A stretch of 64,000 nt of DNA from Rhodobacteraceae bacterium UBA3069 (GTDB taxonomy: Bacteria > Pseudomonadota > Alphaproteobacteria > Rhodobacterales > Rhodobacteraceae): the NCBI GenBank assembly GCA_002366795.1, contig DFBX01000092.1, positions 1 through 64,000 of the forward strand, read 5' to 3'. This document shows positions 27,977-36,899 of this stretch, one piece after another. Both the position numbers and the translations under genes were made by a program. The notes beneath the pieces were generated by a model. The model saw only the letters and a list, made by a program, of their open reading frames with translations. It had not been told where the DNA came from and ran no database searches. Each line of letters begins with the position of its first letter. Position 1 is the stretch's first letter.

Positions 27977-29371
27977 TCAAAGCCCCAGGCGGGTTTTCCA
28001 CGCGGCGACCTGTTCGCGCACACACATCGGCGATGTGCCACCGTAAGAGATGCGCGAATTCACCGAATTGTCCACGCCAAGCACGCCAAAGACAGCATCG
28101 GTGATGCCGGCATGAACGCCCTGCATGTCGGCCAGCGACAGGTCGGGCAGGTCGCAGCCCTTGCCCTCGGCCAGAGCCACAAGCGATCCGGTGACGTGGT
28201 GCGCGTCGCGGAACGGCAGGTTCAATTCGCGCACCAGCCAGTCGGCAAGGTCCGTCGCGGTGGAAAACCCCGACCCTGCGGCGGCTTTCAGCGCCTCGCG
28301 GTTGGCCTGCATATCCGTGACCATCCCGGCCATGGCCGCCAGCGCCAGCAAAAGGTTGTCGGCCGCGTCGAACACCTGTTCCTTATCTTCCTGCATGTCC
28401 TTGGAATAGGCCAGCGGGAGGCCTTTCATTACCGTCATCAGCGCCACATTGGCCCCGAAGATGCGCCCGATCTTGGCGCGGATCAGTTCCGCCGCATCGG
28501 GGTTGCGCTTTTGCGGCATGATCGACGATCCGGTGGACCACTTGTCCGACATCTTCACGAACCGGAACTGGGCCGAGGACCAGATCACCAATTCTTCGGC
28601 CAGACGGGACAGGTGCATCGCGCAGACCGAGGCAACGCTCAGGAATTCCAGGGCGAAATCGCGGTCGGCGACAGCGTCAAGGCTGTTGGCAGTGGGGCGC
28701 GCAAAGCCCAGCGCCTGCGCCGTCATGTCCCGATCAATCGGGAAACCCGTGCCGGCCAGCGCGGCAGACCCAAGCGGGCATTCGTTCATCCGTTCGCGCG
28801 CATCGCGCAGACGCGACAAATCGCGACCCAGCATTTCCACGTAGGCCATCATGTGATGGCCCCAGGTCACCGGCTGCGCGGTTTGCAGGTGGGTAAAACC
28901 GGGCATGACCCAATCGGCCCCCGCCTCGGCCTGACCGATGAGTGCCTTCATCAACGACTCGACCCCTTCGGCGGCCTGGTCCAGCTGGTCGCGCACCCAG
29001 AGCTTGAAATCCGTCGCCACCTGGTCGTTGCGCGAACGGGCGGTGTGCAAACGGCCCGCGGGTTCGCCCACCACTTCTTTCAGACGCGCCTCGACGTTCA
29101 TGTGGATGTCTTCCAGCGCGGTGGAAAATTCGAACGTACCGCCCTCGATCTCTGACAAGACCGTGAGCAGCCCTTCCCGAATGGCCTTTGCATCGCTATC
29201 ACTCACGATACCCGTCGCTGCCAACATGGCGGCATGGGCCCTGGAGCCGGCAATATCCTGCGCCGCCATCCGCTGGTCGTACCCGATCGAGGCGTTGATC
29301 GCCTCCATGATCGCGTCCGGTCCGGCGGCAAAGCGGCCGCCCCACATCTGGTTCGAGGTCTTGTCTGCCAT
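27977..29371 (-). CDS. argH: Argininosuccinate lyase
   Basis: A 464-residue fumarase/aspartase-superfamily enzyme starting [14 protein letters not shown]. It has the HMNVEARL and [13 protein letters not shown] blocks, [14 protein letters not shown] and the signature [12 protein letters not shown] with the catalytic serine loop. It cleaves argininosuccinate to arginine and fumarate. GAAGGAG lies before the ATG at 29371; the longer frame to 29413 overlaps the divergent tlpA-like gene. Only 22 bases separate the two start codons. Confidence 0.97.
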   Translation of the reverse strand: MADKTSNQMWGGRFAAGPDAIMEAINASIGYDQRMAAQDIAGSRAHAAMLAATGIVSDSDAKAIREGLLTVLSEIEGGTFEFSTALEDIHMNVEARLKEVVGEPAGRLHTARSRNDQVATDFKLWVRDQLDQAAEGVESLMKALIGQAEAGADWVMPGFTHLQTAQPVTWGHHMMAYVEMLGRDLSRLRDARERMNECPLGSAALAGTGFPIDRDMTAQALGFARPTANSLDAVADRDFALEFLSVASVCAMHLSRLAEELVIWSSAQFRFVKMSDKWSTGSSIMPQKRNPDAAELIRAKIGRIFGANVALMTVMKGLPLAYSKDMQEDKEQVFDAADNLLLALAAMAGMVTDMQANREALKAAAGSGFSTATDLADWLVRELNLPFRDAHHVTGSLVALAEGKGCDLPDLSLADMQGVHAGITDAVFGVLGVDNSVNSRISYGGTSPMCVREQVAAWKTRLGL

Positions 29372-29393
29372 AACCGGCTCCTTCGGAGGTCTC

Positions 29394-29948
29394 ATGCGCC
29401 TGTTTTCAACCATCGTCCTTTATACCGCCCTTGCCTTGGGTGCAAACGCCGCCCTTGCACAATCGGTCGATCCAGCCCTGTTGGCAGGGGATATGAAGAA
29501 ACTGGTGGTGGCAGAGATGCCCAAAGACCTGCCCGCCGGGGAATTCACCCGCGAAGATGGCAGCACCGGCAGCTTGATGGACCACCGGGGCAAGGTGGTT
29601 CTGGTGAACTTCTGGGCCACATGGTGTGCGCCCTGTCGCCACGAAATGCCCATGCTTTCGGCCTTGCAAACCGAATTCGGCGGCGAGGAATTCCAGGTCG
29701 TGACCATTTCCACCGGCCGCGACAACCCCGCCAAGATCGCGCGTTTCTTTGGCGACATGGACATCAGCAACCTGCCGCAGAACCGCGACGAGGGGATGCG
29801 TACCGCGCGCAAGCTGGCGGTTCTGGGCCTGCCCGTGGTCTTGCTGCTGGACCGCGACGGGCGCGAGATTGCGCGCATGACCGGCCCCGCCACATGGGAC
29901 AGCGCCGAGGCGCGGGCGCTGATCGCCTCGCTGGTTGCGCAGGACTGA
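29394..29948 (+). CDS. TlpA-family periplasmic thioredoxin-like protein
   Basis: A 184-residue protein with a signal peptide ([19 protein letters not shown], cleavage near ALAQ) and a thioredoxin domain with the redox pair WCAPC at Cys 78 and Cys 81, [14 protein letters not shown], and the cis-proline in LGLPVV. Such proteins reduce periplasmic disulfides, for example in cytochrome c or oxidase maturation. CGGAGGT precedes the ATG at 29394. It diverges from argH and converges on tag. Confidence 0.88.
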   Translation: MRLFSTIVLYTALALGANAALAQSVDPALLAGDMKKLVVAEMPKDLPAGEFTREDGSTGSLMDHRGKVVLVNFWATWCAPCRHEMPMLSALQTEFGGEEFQVVTISTGRDNPAKIARFFGDMDISNLPQNRDEGMRTARKLAVLGLPVVLLLDRDGREIARMTGPATWDSAEARALIASLVAQD

Positions 29949-29963
29949 CCGCGAAGTCAGTCC
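29942..29963. terminator. Hairpin containing both stop codons of convergent genes
   Basis: GGACTGAC (29942-29949) and GTCAGTCC (29956-29963) form a perfect eight-base stem with loop CGCGAA. The tlpA-like TGA (29946-29948) is in one arm and the tag stop (29957-29959) in the other. There is no T-run on either side, so termination efficiency is uncertain. Confidence 0.4.
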
Positions 29964-30538
29964 AGTGACCGCGCCATTTCCGCCACCGGCCCGTGGCACG
30001 GACATGCCGTGAGGTGGTCGTTCACCATCCCGACCGCCTGCATGAAGGCATAGATGATGGTGGGCCCGCAAAACTTGAACCCTTCTTTCTTCAAATCTTT
30101 CGCGATTTGCTCTGATATTTCTGTCTTGGCGGGCACCTCGGCCAGACTGGCCCATTGGTTCTGGATCGGGCTGTTGCCGACGTATTTCCACAAGTAGCGG
30201 TCAAAGCCTTCGCAAGCCTCGATCCGCTGCCATGCGCGGGCGTTGCCAATAGTACTCTCGATCTTTCCGCGGTGCCGGATAATGCCCGGATCCGCCAGCA
30301 GGCGCTGCACATCTTCTTCACCCCACTCGGCAATCACATTCGGGTCAAACCCCTGAAAAGCCGCACGAAACCCTTCGCGTTTCTTCAGGATGGTGATCCA
30401 GCTAAGGCCCGCCTGAAACCCGTCAAGAATCAGCTTTTCCCACAGCGCGCGGCTGTCCCACTCGGGCACGCCCCACTCGGTATCGTGATAGTCCTCATAG
30501 ATCTTTTCGGACCCGACCCACCCGCATCTTTCACTCAT
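29957..30538 (-). CDS. tag: DNA-3-methyladenine glycosylase I
   Basis: A 193-residue base-excision repair enzyme: MSERCGWVG with the first zinc cysteine, EDYHDTEWGVP with the zinc histidine, FQAGLSWITILKKREGFR (helix-hairpin-helix region with the catalytic/base-binding residues) and the C-terminal NDHLTACPCH zinc ligands. It removes 3-methyladenine from alkylated DNA. Three ATGs in a row (30544, 30541, 30538) follow a GGAG; the third gives the family start. Two near matches to the alphaproteobacterial SOS box lie just upstream. Confidence 0.93.
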   Translation of the reverse strand: MSERCGWVGSEKIYEDYHDTEWGVPEWDSRALWEKLILDGFQAGLSWITILKKREGFRAAFQGFDPNVIAEWGEEDVQRLLADPGIIRHRGKIESTIGNARAWQRIEACEGFDRYLWKYVGNSPIQNQWASLAEVPAKTEISEQIAKDLKKEGFKFCGPTIIYAFMQAVGMVNDHLTACPCHGPVAEMARSLD

Positions 30539-30557
30539 CATCATCCACTCCAAAGCG

Positions 30558-30597
30558 GTTCGCACGGAGTTTACTAAAATTAGAACAAAATGGGAAT
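30558..30597 (-). promoter_or_regulatory. Two near-consensus SOS (LexA) boxes upstream of tag
   Basis: The alphaproteobacterial LexA site is GTTC-N7-GTTC. Here GTTC-N7-GTTT lies at 30558-30572, and on the minus strand ATTC-N7-GTTC lies at 30597-30583, each one base from consensus. Both fall 20-60 bases before the tag start, where the promoter should be. The same region also serves the divergent EAL gene. Binding is not demonstrated. Confidence 0.3.
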
Positions 30598-30663
30598 GTT
30601 AAGCTCGCATTAGGGGTCGTGTGCCCATGTTGCCCACGAGTTTTTCGAACACCGGAGGGGACC

Positions 30664-31518
30664 ATGGCCAAAACACGCAGGGGAAAACTGATGAACATCC
30701 CGCGTGAGCTGGACACCCCGCTGACCTACGCGGTCCATGCGCGGGACAAGGCCACCATAGATATGGTGGCCGAGGCCGTACACCATAAGCATGTGTTGCT
30801 GGCCTATCAGCCGATCGTGCAATCTCAGCGGCAGGATCGCCCCGCCTTCTACGAAGGGCTGATCCGCGTGCTGGATGATACCGGGCGCATCATTCCAGCC
30901 AAGGATTTCATCGACTCGATCGAGAATACGGAACTCGGGCGCGAGGTGGACTGCATCGCGCTGGATCTGGGCCTGCGCGCGCTGCACCGCGCGCCCGACA
31001 TTCGCCTGTCGATCAACATGTCGGCGCGCTCGGTCGGGTATCCGCGCTGGATGCAGATCCTGAAACGCGGATTGGCGCGCGATGTCACCATCGCCGAGCG
31101 ACTGATCTTGGAAATCACTGAAAGTTCGGCGATGCTGGTGCCGGAATTGGTGATGAATTTCATGGGCGAATTGCAGCGCAAGAGAATCTCCTTCGCGCTG
31201 GATGATTTCGGGGCTGGCTATACCTCTTTCCGCTACCTACGCGATTTCTATTTCGACATCGTCAAGATCAGCGGACAGTTCATTCGCGGCGTCCACGGCG
31301 ATGCGGACAACCAGGTGCTGACCAAAGCGCTGGTCGCAATTTCCCGGCAGTTCGATATGTTCACCGTGGCTGAAAGCGTTGAAAATGCTGCCGATGCGGC
31401 TTGGCTGACCGAGAGCGGAATCGATTGCCAGCAGGGGTATCTGTTCGGCGCGCCCTCGACCACGCCACCGTGGAAAGAGCCGTCGGCCATGACCGTCAAC
31501 GGACGCACCGCCGGATAA
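30664..31518 (+). CDS. EAL-domain cyclic-di-GMP phosphodiesterase
   Basis: A 284-residue stand-alone EAL domain. The signature Glu is in FYEGLIRV (EGL instead of EAL), followed by SINMSARS, LEITES, the metal-binding DDFGAGYTSF, VKISGQF (the lysine kept, the usual KID reads KIS), AESVEN and the late QQGYLFG glutamine. All residues I can match to metal binding and catalysis are present, so it is probably active in hydrolysing c-di-GMP. No GGDEF, sensor or membrane segment is attached. GGAGGGG precedes the ATG at 30664. Its signal input is unknown. Confidence 0.85.
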   Translation: MAKTRRGKLMNIPRELDTPLTYAVHARDKATIDMVAEAVHHKHVLLAYQPIVQSQRQDRPAFYEGLIRVLDDTGRIIPAKDFIDSIENTELGREVDCIALDLGLRALHRAPDIRLSINMSARSVGYPRWMQILKRGLARDVTIAERLILEITESSAMLVPELVMNFMGELQRKRISFALDDFGAGYTSFRYLRDFYFDIVKISGQFIRGVHGDADNQVLTKALVAISRQFDMFTVAESVENAADAAWLTESGIDCQQGYLFGAPSTTPPWKEPSAMTVNGRTAG

Positions 31519-31529
31519 AGCCTCCTATC

Positions 31530-31546
31530 GCGAAACAATATTGCGC
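31530..31546 (+). promoter_or_regulatory. Putative operator upstream of phaA (matches phaB site)
   Basis: The 17 bases GCGAAACAATATTGCGC match the palindrome at 33032-33048 upstream of phaB at 14 of 17 positions, with an identical right half (TATTGCGC). Further downstream at 31582 the leader has a second dyad, TTGCAG-C-CTGCAA. A PHB-responsive repressor of the PhaR type is the obvious candidate binder, by inference. Confidence 0.4.
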
Positions 31547-31704
31547 TAACAGCATTCGATTTTTGCATTCCCCCTCGCCGTTGCAGCCTGCAAGGTTGCC
31601 GCAACGCGGCATTTCCTCTATCATTCGCGCTGAGACCGGGCTCCCGGACATGGCGACCCGTCATGGCCACCCCCGGGTCCGGTTCTGAAGGTGGAGGAAA
31701 ACCC

Positions 31705-32880
31705 ATGACCAATGTCGTAATCGTTTCGGCCGCACGTACTGCCGTCGGCTCTTTCGGCGGCTCGTTCGCCAATACGCCCGCCCATGACCTCGGCGCCGCC
31801 GTGCTGGAGGCCGTCGTGGCCCGCGCCGGCATCGACAAATCCGAAGTGTCCGAAACGATCCTAGGTCAGGTTCTGACCGCCACGCAGGGTCAAAACCCCG
31901 CTCGCCAGGCTCATATCAATGCTGGCCTGCCAAAAGAAGCGTCCGCATGGTCAATCAATCAGGTCTGCGGCTCGGGCCTGCGCACCGTCGCACTGGCCGC
32001 GCAGCATATCCAGCTGGGTGATTCCGCCATCGTCGCCGCTGGCGGCCAGGAAAGCATGACCCTTTCCCCCCATGCCGCGTACCTGCGCGCCGGGCACAAG
32101 ATGGGCGATGTGTCTTACATCGACACCATGATCCGCGATGGCTTGTGGGACGCGTTCAACGGCTACCACATGGGCCAGACCGCTGAAAACGTTGCCGAGC
32201 AGTGGCAGATCAGCCGCGAGCAGCAGGACGAATTCGCCGTCGCCTCGCAAAACAAGGCCGAGGCCGCCCAGAACGCCGGTAAATTCGCCGAAGAAATCAT
32301 CCCCTTCACCGTCAAATCGCGCCGCAGCGAGACGATCGTGGACCAAGACGAATACATCCGCCATGGCGCGACCATGGAAGCGATGCAAAAGCTGCGCCCC
32401 GCCTTCACCAAGGACGGGTCGGTTACTGCGGCCAATGCTTCGGGCCTGAACGACGGTGCCGCCGCCGTACTGCTGATGACCGCAGAAGAGGCAGAAAAGC
32501 GCGGGCTGGAACCGCTGGCCCGCATCGCATCCTACGCGACCGTCGGCTTGGACCCGTCGATCATGGGCGTCGGCCCGATCTTTGCGTCGCGCAAGGCGCT
32601 GGACAAGGCCGGCTGGGCCGCGACCGACTTGGACCTGATCGAAGCGAACGAAGCCTTCGCCGCGCAGGCCTGCGCCGTGAACAAGGACATGGGCTGGGAT
32701 CCGTCGATCGTGAACGTGAACGGCGGCGCCATCGCCATCGGCCACCCGATCGGCGCCTCGGGCTGCCGCATTCTGAACACCCTGCTGTTCGAAATGAAGC
32801 GCCGCGACGCGAAGAAAGGCCTTGCCACGCTGTGCATCGGCGGCGGCATGGGCGTGGCCATGTGCCTTGAGCGCCCCTGA
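31705..32880 (+). CDS. phaA: Acetyl-CoA C-acetyltransferase (beta-ketothiolase)
   Basis: A 391-residue thiolase with the acyl-accepting Cys 88 in NQVCGSGLR, the substrate-binding GHPIGASG (His about 347) and the proton-shuttling Cys about 377 in CIGGGMG. It condenses two acetyl-CoA to acetoacetyl-CoA for polyhydroxybutyrate synthesis, and is also the entry to the ethylmalonyl-CoA pathway. The start is MTNVVIVSAARTAVG, with GGAGGAAAA ahead of it. It is followed by a strong terminator, so phaB has its own promoter. Confidence 0.96.
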   Translation: MTNVVIVSAARTAVGSFGGSFANTPAHDLGAAVLEAVVARAGIDKSEVSETILGQVLTATQGQNPARQAHINAGLPKEASAWSINQVCGSGLRTVALAAQHIQLGDSAIVAAGGQESMTLSPHAAYLRAGHKMGDVSYIDTMIRDGLWDAFNGYHMGQTAENVAEQWQISREQQDEFAVASQNKAEAAQNAGKFAEEIIPFTVKSRRSETIVDQDEYIRHGATMEAMQKLRPAFTKDGSVTAANASGLNDGAAAVLLMTAEEAEKRGLEPLARIASYATVGLDPSIMGVGPIFASRKALDKAGWAATDLDLIEANEAFAAQACAVNKDMGWDPSIVNVNGGAIAIGHPIGASGCRILNTLLFEMKRRDAKKGLATLCIGGGMGVAMCLERP

Positions 32881-32904
32881 TTCTGCATCCGCATCTTGAA
32901 AACG

Positions 32905-32933
32905 AAGGGCGCCCCTCAACCGGCGCCCTTTTT
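32905..32933 (+). terminator. Rho-independent terminator between phaA and phaB
   Basis: AAGGGCGCC (32905-32913) pairs perfectly with GGCGCCCTT (32922-32930) around an eight-base loop, followed by TTTCTTT. It starts 25 bases after the phaA stop. Confidence 0.88.
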
Positions 32934-33031
32934 CTTTGATTTTCTGCGAAAATTCGCTGGCACGGGCTGGAATTTCATATGGGTGTCACGCCGCGTGCGC
33001 AAAAAAAACATGCTGCAACTGCAAAATATTC

Positions 33032-33048
33032 GCGCAATATTATTGCGC
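33032..33048 (+). promoter_or_regulatory. Perfect palindrome upstream of phaB
   Basis: GCGCAATA-T-TATTGCGC is a perfect 17-base inverted repeat lying in an AT-rich stretch 58 bases before the phaB start. Just upstream (33011-33023) are CTGCAA and CTGCAAAA repeats. Position and symmetry fit an operator, and a close copy precedes phaA. PhaR-type control is an inference. Confidence 0.5.
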
Positions 33049-33105
33049 ATCCTGCGCCGGTTCGGTAATACCATTACCAACACATTTGCCAACTCGGAGG
33101 ACACA

Positions 33106-33828
33106 ATGGCACGTATCGCACTCGTCACCGGCGGCTCGCGCGGCATCGGCGCAGCTATTTCTCAAGCACTCGCAGCGGCCGGTTACACCGTTGCCGCAAC
33201 CTATGCCGGCAACGATGAAGCCGCCGCCAAATTCACCGAAGAAACCGGCATCAAGACCTACAAATGGAACGTGGCCGATTATGACGAATGCGCCGCAGGC
33301 ATCGCCCAGATCGATGCCGACCTTGGCCCCGTCGACATTCTGGTCAACAACGCGGGCATCACCCGTGACGCGCCCTTCCATAAGATGACCCGCGAACAGT
33401 GGACCCAGGTGATGGACACCAACCTGTCCGGCGTGTTCAACATGACCCACCCGATCTGGCCCGGCATGCGCGAGCGTAAATTCGGCCGCGTCATCACCAT
33501 CTCGTCGATCAACGGCCAGAAAGGCCAGTTCGCACAGGCCAACTATTCCGCGGCCAAGGCCGGTGACATCGGCTTCACCAAGGCACTGGCGCAAGAAGGC
33601 GCACGCGCAGGCATCACCGTCAACGTGATCTGCCCCGGCTATATCGCCACTGATATGGTCATGGCTGTGCCCGAAAAGGTGCGCGAATCGATCATTTCGA
33701 CCATTCCCGTGGGCCGTCTGGGCGAGCCTGAAGACATCGCGCGCTGCGTCGTCTTCCTTGCCTCGGACGAAGCCGGATTTATCACCGGCTCGACCATTAC
33801 GGCGAATGGCGGCCAATACATGACCTGA
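33106..33828 (+). CDS. phaB: Acetoacetyl-CoA reductase (NADPH)
   Basis: A 240-residue short-chain dehydrogenase: cofactor motif TGGSRGIG, NNAG at 81-84, and the catalytic Ser 134, Tyr 147 and Lys 151 (SSINGQKGQFAQANYSAAK is the classic PhaB block). It reduces acetoacetyl-CoA to (R)-3-hydroxybutyryl-CoA. The start MARIALVTGG follows CGGAGG; the longer frame from 32896 overlaps the terminator. It is encoded next to phaA but transcribed separately. No PHB synthase gene is in this window. Confidence 0.97.
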   Translation: MARIALVTGGSRGIGAAISQALAAAGYTVAATYAGNDEAAAKFTEETGIKTYKWNVADYDECAAGIAQIDADLGPVDILVNNAGITRDAPFHKMTREQWTQVMDTNLSGVFNMTHPIWPGMRERKFGRVITISSINGQKGQFAQANYSAAKAGDIGFTKALAQEGARAGITVNVICPGYIATDMVMAVPEKVRESIISTIPVGRLGEPEDIARCVVFLASDEAGFITGSTITANGGQYMT

Positions 33829-33971
33829 TCTGGCATGCAATCCTTGCAAAACGCCCCGCCAATAGTGCGGGGTGTTTTCATTTGTGCATTCGCGCACAAG
33901 ACCCGCGCCCCTGTCGGGCTTTCCCCGCCCCCACGCCGCGCCCTATCCTTTGCAAAACCGGAGGATACCCC

Positions 33972-34900
33972 ATGCTGACCCAGATCAAAGGACTGCACCA
34001 CGTCACCTCGCTGGCCAGCGGCGCGAATGAAAACAACGGCTTTTTCACCCGCACACTTGGCCTGCGCTGCGTCAAGAAAACCGTGAATTTCGACGCGCCC
34101 GAGGTTTATCACCTCTATTATGGCGACGCGGCGGGCACGCCCGGATCGGTGATGACCTATTTCCCCTTCCCCAACGCCCGCCGCGGTCGCCCTGGCGCGG
34201 GCGAGGTGTCGGAAACCGCCTTTGCCGTGCCGCGCGGGGCCACCGCATGGTGGGTCGACCGGCTGGCGCAACACGGGGTCGAAGGAATCCAGCCCCAGAC
34301 CCGCTTTGGCGAGGCACGGCTGCGTTTCAACGGTCCCAATGGCGACGGGTTTCGCTGGTCGAGGTTGACGATAACCGCGCCCCTTGGCTGTCGCATGGAG
34401 TCGATGATGCCCATGCCATTCGCGGGTTCCATTCCGCGGAAATGCGGCTGAACGATCACGGGGCCTCGGCCGAATTGCTGCAATTCATGGGCTATCAGCA
34501 AGAGGCGCAGGATGGCGACGTGACCCGCTTCATCCGCGATGGCGGCAATGGCGCGCACCGGATCGACATCGAAACCCTGCCCGATGCGCCGCAGGCCGCG
34601 CAGGGGGCCGGATCGGTCCACCACATCGCCTTTTCGGTCGATGACCGCGCCGCCCAACTGGAGGTCCGCAAAGCACTGATGGACACCGGATACCAAGTGA
34701 CGCCGGTGATCGACCGCGACTATTTCTGGGCGATCTATTTCCGCACCCCCGGCGGTGTCTTGTTCGAGGTGGCCACAAACGAGCCGGGCTTTGACCGCGA
34801 CGAGGATGCCGCGCATTTGGGCGAGGCTTTGAAACTGCCCGATCAGCACGCCCATTTGCGCCGCCAACTGGAACAGCTGCTAGAGCCGATCACCGATTGA
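33972..34900 (+). pseudogene. VOC-family ring-cleaving dioxygenase/glyoxalase gene with a frameshift
   Basis: The first frame, from the ATG at 33972 (MLTQIKGLHHVTSLASGANENN), carries the N-terminal VOC domain up to NGPNGDGF; after the TTT at 34350-34352 the homologous sequence continues in another frame as LVEVDDNRAPW, AIRGFHSAEM, GSVHHIAFSVDD and IYFRTPGGVLFEVATNEPGF. One missing base (a G would restore GDGFALVEVDD) explains the break. Repaired, the protein would have 309 residues, the usual two-domain length. The first frame as read stops at 34451. Either this is a recent pseudogene or a sequencing error. The family includes ring-cleaving dioxygenases and glyoxalase-like enzymes; the substrate is unknown. 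Confidence 0.8.
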
Positions 34901-34946
34901 CGGGCCGCGCGCGGCACGGTTTAACCCTCTGGAAACGGAGAGCTTC

Positions 34947-35810
34947 ATGACACGCCGCGCCACTTTCATCGGCTTCACCGCCGTCCTATTATGGGCGCTG
35001 CTGGCTTTGCTGACCGTGGGCAGCGCCCCTACCCCGCCGCTTTTGCTGAACGCAATCTGTTTTGCCATCGGCGGGGTCATCGGGTTAGCCTGGACCGCAC
35101 GCACGGGCGGGTTCGGCAAGCTACGCCGCGTGTCGTGGAAGATCTATATCTTTGGCACCGTTGGGCTTTTCGGCTATCACGCGCTATATTTCAGCGCCCT
35201 GCGCCATGCTCCGCCCGCGCAGGCGGGGCTGATCGCCTATCTTTGGCCGCTTCTGATCGTGCTGTTTTCCGGCCTGCTGCCGGGCGAACGTCTGCGCGGC
35301 GGCCATTTCATCGGGGCCTTGCTGGGTTTTTTGGGCGCGGCCTTGATCATCGGCGCGGATTTCGCCGATTTTGACCCGCAGAACCTGCTGGGCTATGGGT
35401 TGGCGCTGTGCTGCGCGATGTTCTGGTCGGGCTATTCGGTGTTATCGCGCCGGATCGGTAGTGCGCCAACGGAAACCGTTGCGGTTTTCTGCATCGCCAC
35501 AGCTGTCCTTTCCGTCGCGCTGCACCTTGCAACCGAACAGACCGCCTGGCCCGAGGGCGCACTTGGCTGGGCATCGGCCATCGCGCTTGGCGCGGGTCCG
35601 GTGGGCCTTGCCTTTTATGTCTGGGATATCGGGGTGAAACGCGGTGACATTCAGCTTTTGGGCGTCGCAAGCTATGCCGCGCCGCTGCTGTCCACGCTTA
35701 TTCTGGTGGCCGTGGGCATTGCCAAGCCGACGGCCGGCTTGGCCATTGCTGCGTTGTTGATCACCGGCGGCGCAGCGGTCGCTGCACGCGCCAGCATGTC
35801 AAAGCACTGA
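34947..35810 (+). CDS. DMT-superfamily transporter (EamA type)
   Basis: A 287-residue protein with ten hydrophobic segments in two EamA repeats (ALLGFLGAALIIGADF ends the first, AALLITGGAAVAARASMSK the second). Such proteins export amino acids or other small metabolites; the substrate is not predictable. GGAAACGGAGAG precedes the ATG. It follows the frameshifted VOC gene by 46 bases and ends at a convergent hairpin. Confidence 0.85.
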   Translation: MTRRATFIGFTAVLLWALLALLTVGSAPTPPLLLNAICFAIGGVIGLAWTARTGGFGKLRRVSWKIYIFGTVGLFGYHALYFSALRHAPPAQAGLIAYLWPLLIVLFSGLLPGERLRGGHFIGALLGFLGAALIIGADFADFDPQNLLGYGLALCCAMFWSGYSVLSRRIGSAPTETVAVFCIATAVLSVALHLATEQTAWPEGALGWASAIALGAGPVGLAFYVWDIGVKRGDIQLLGVASYAAPLLSTLILVAVGIAKPTAGLAIAALLITGGAAVAARASMSKH

Positions 35811-35839
35811 TTTATCGGTGTCTCTCAACGCTCCTGTGC

Positions 35840-35857
35840 CTGATCCACTTGGATCAG
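35840..35857. terminator. Hairpin between convergent genes, overlapping a stop codon
   Basis: CTGATCC (35840-35846) and GGATCAG (35851-35857) form a perfect seven-base stem with loop ACTT. The right arm contains the stop codon of the minus-strand DUF465 gene (35854-35856). No T-run is present. Confidence 0.4.
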
Positions 35858-36024
35858 TTCATCGAGGAAAGGCGCGTGATCTCTTCCTTCAGGCGCAGTT
35901 TTTGCTTTTTCATCGCCGCAATCTCGGTGTCGGACGCACCCGGCGCACGCTGCGCCTGCTCGACCTGAGTGGACAGAACATGATGCTTCTTCTTCAATTC
36001 CTCAAGATGCGAACCCAAGCTCAT
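35854..36024 (-). CDS. DUF465 / YdcH-like small helical protein
   Basis: A 56-residue protein, MSLGSHLEELKKKHHVLSTQVEQAQ..., with an all-helical coiled-coil composition and KKQKLRLKEEITRL near the C-terminus, typical of the DUF465/YdcH family. Function is unknown; members are abundant small cytoplasmic proteins. AGGAGGAAAACC is an excellent ribosome site. It is the last gene of a minus-strand group and is preceded by a 121-base gap, so it probably has its own promoter. Confidence 0.85.
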   Translation of the reverse strand: MSLGSHLEELKKKHHVLSTQVEQAQRAPGASDTEIAAMKKQKLRLKEEITRLSSMN

Positions 36025-36145
36025 GGTTTTCCTCCTTCTGATGTAAAAGCTGTGTAATACCAGTCCAGCACAGATTCGTGCGCCTGTCACGCTGCAGACG
36101 CAACATACGGCAAACAAATGCCTAAAGATTGATGCAAGATGCAGA

Positions 36146-36898
36146 TTATGTCGGAAATGGCAGCGCCGCACCTGCACGCAGGACATCGCTCATAAGTGGC
36201 GAATAATCCTCACAATCGCTAACGTGGCGGACGCCGCGATGCATTGCGACACCCGCCATCAGCCTGAAATCCGCACGACCGTTTTTTCGCCCGCGCAGCA
36301 GCACCAATTGCGCCTCGCGTCCCGTGCGGGGAAACAGCGGCAGCAGTTGCAACGACCCAAGCCGCGCCTGCATCAGCGCCATCAATTCCGGCAAACGCTC
36401 AGCCCGCTGGATAAATGTGACATAGCCACCGGGGGCGACACGGCGCGCGGCGGCCTTCACCCAATCCTCCAGCGGAGTCGCTTCGCCCATGGCACGTTCG
36501 CGCCCCGCATCCGGCGCGGTCGAGGATGCGTCGCGCCGGAAATAGGGCGGATTGGCGATAACATGATCGAACTGAACCTCGCGCAGCGCGGCGGGCATCT
36601 GCGCCAGATCGCCCACGACCACCTGCATCACACCCCCCAAAGCTGCGGCATTTTCGCGGGCCAGCGCGGCATATTCGGGCTGCACCTCCAGTCCCCAAAG
36701 CTGCACACCGGGCACCCGCGCGGCCAGGCACAACCCCGCCGCCCCGACGCCGCAGCCCAGATCCAGCACACGCTGCCCGTCCTTCGCGGGCACACTGGCC
36801 GCAAGGATCACCGGGTCCACTCCGGCGCGATAGCCCTTGCGGGGCTGGGCCAGAACCAGCCGCCCCCCCAGAAACTTGTCGCGGGTGACGTCCTGCAT
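36146..36898 (-). CDS. tRNA1(Val) (adenine-N6)-methyltransferase-like protein
   Basis: A 250-residue SAM-dependent methyltransferase: SAM-binding LDLGCGVGAAGLCLAAR, the acidic strand LWGLEVQPEY, and the N6-adenine catalytic motif NPPYF. This combination and the N-terminus (DKFLGGRLVLAQPRKGYRAGVDPVILAAS) match the TrmN6/YfiC group acting on tRNA1(Val) A37. The start MQDVTRDKFL is one base after the DUF2007 stop (TGACATG); the earlier Met at 36922 would overlap that gene. Its exact RNA target is inferred. Confidence 0.85.
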   Translation of the reverse strand: MQDVTRDKFLGGRLVLAQPRKGYRAGVDPVILAASVPAKDGQRVLDLGCGVGAAGLCLAARVPGVQLWGLEVQPEYAALARENAAALGGVMQVVVGDLAQMPAALREVQFDHVIANPPYFRRDASSTAPDAGRERAMGEATPLEDWVKAAARRVAPGGYVTFIQRAERLPELMALMQARLGSLQLLPLFPRTGREAQLVLLRGRKNGRADFRLMAGVAMHRGVRHVSDCEDYSPLMSDVLRAGAALPFPT

Positions 36899-36899
36899 G

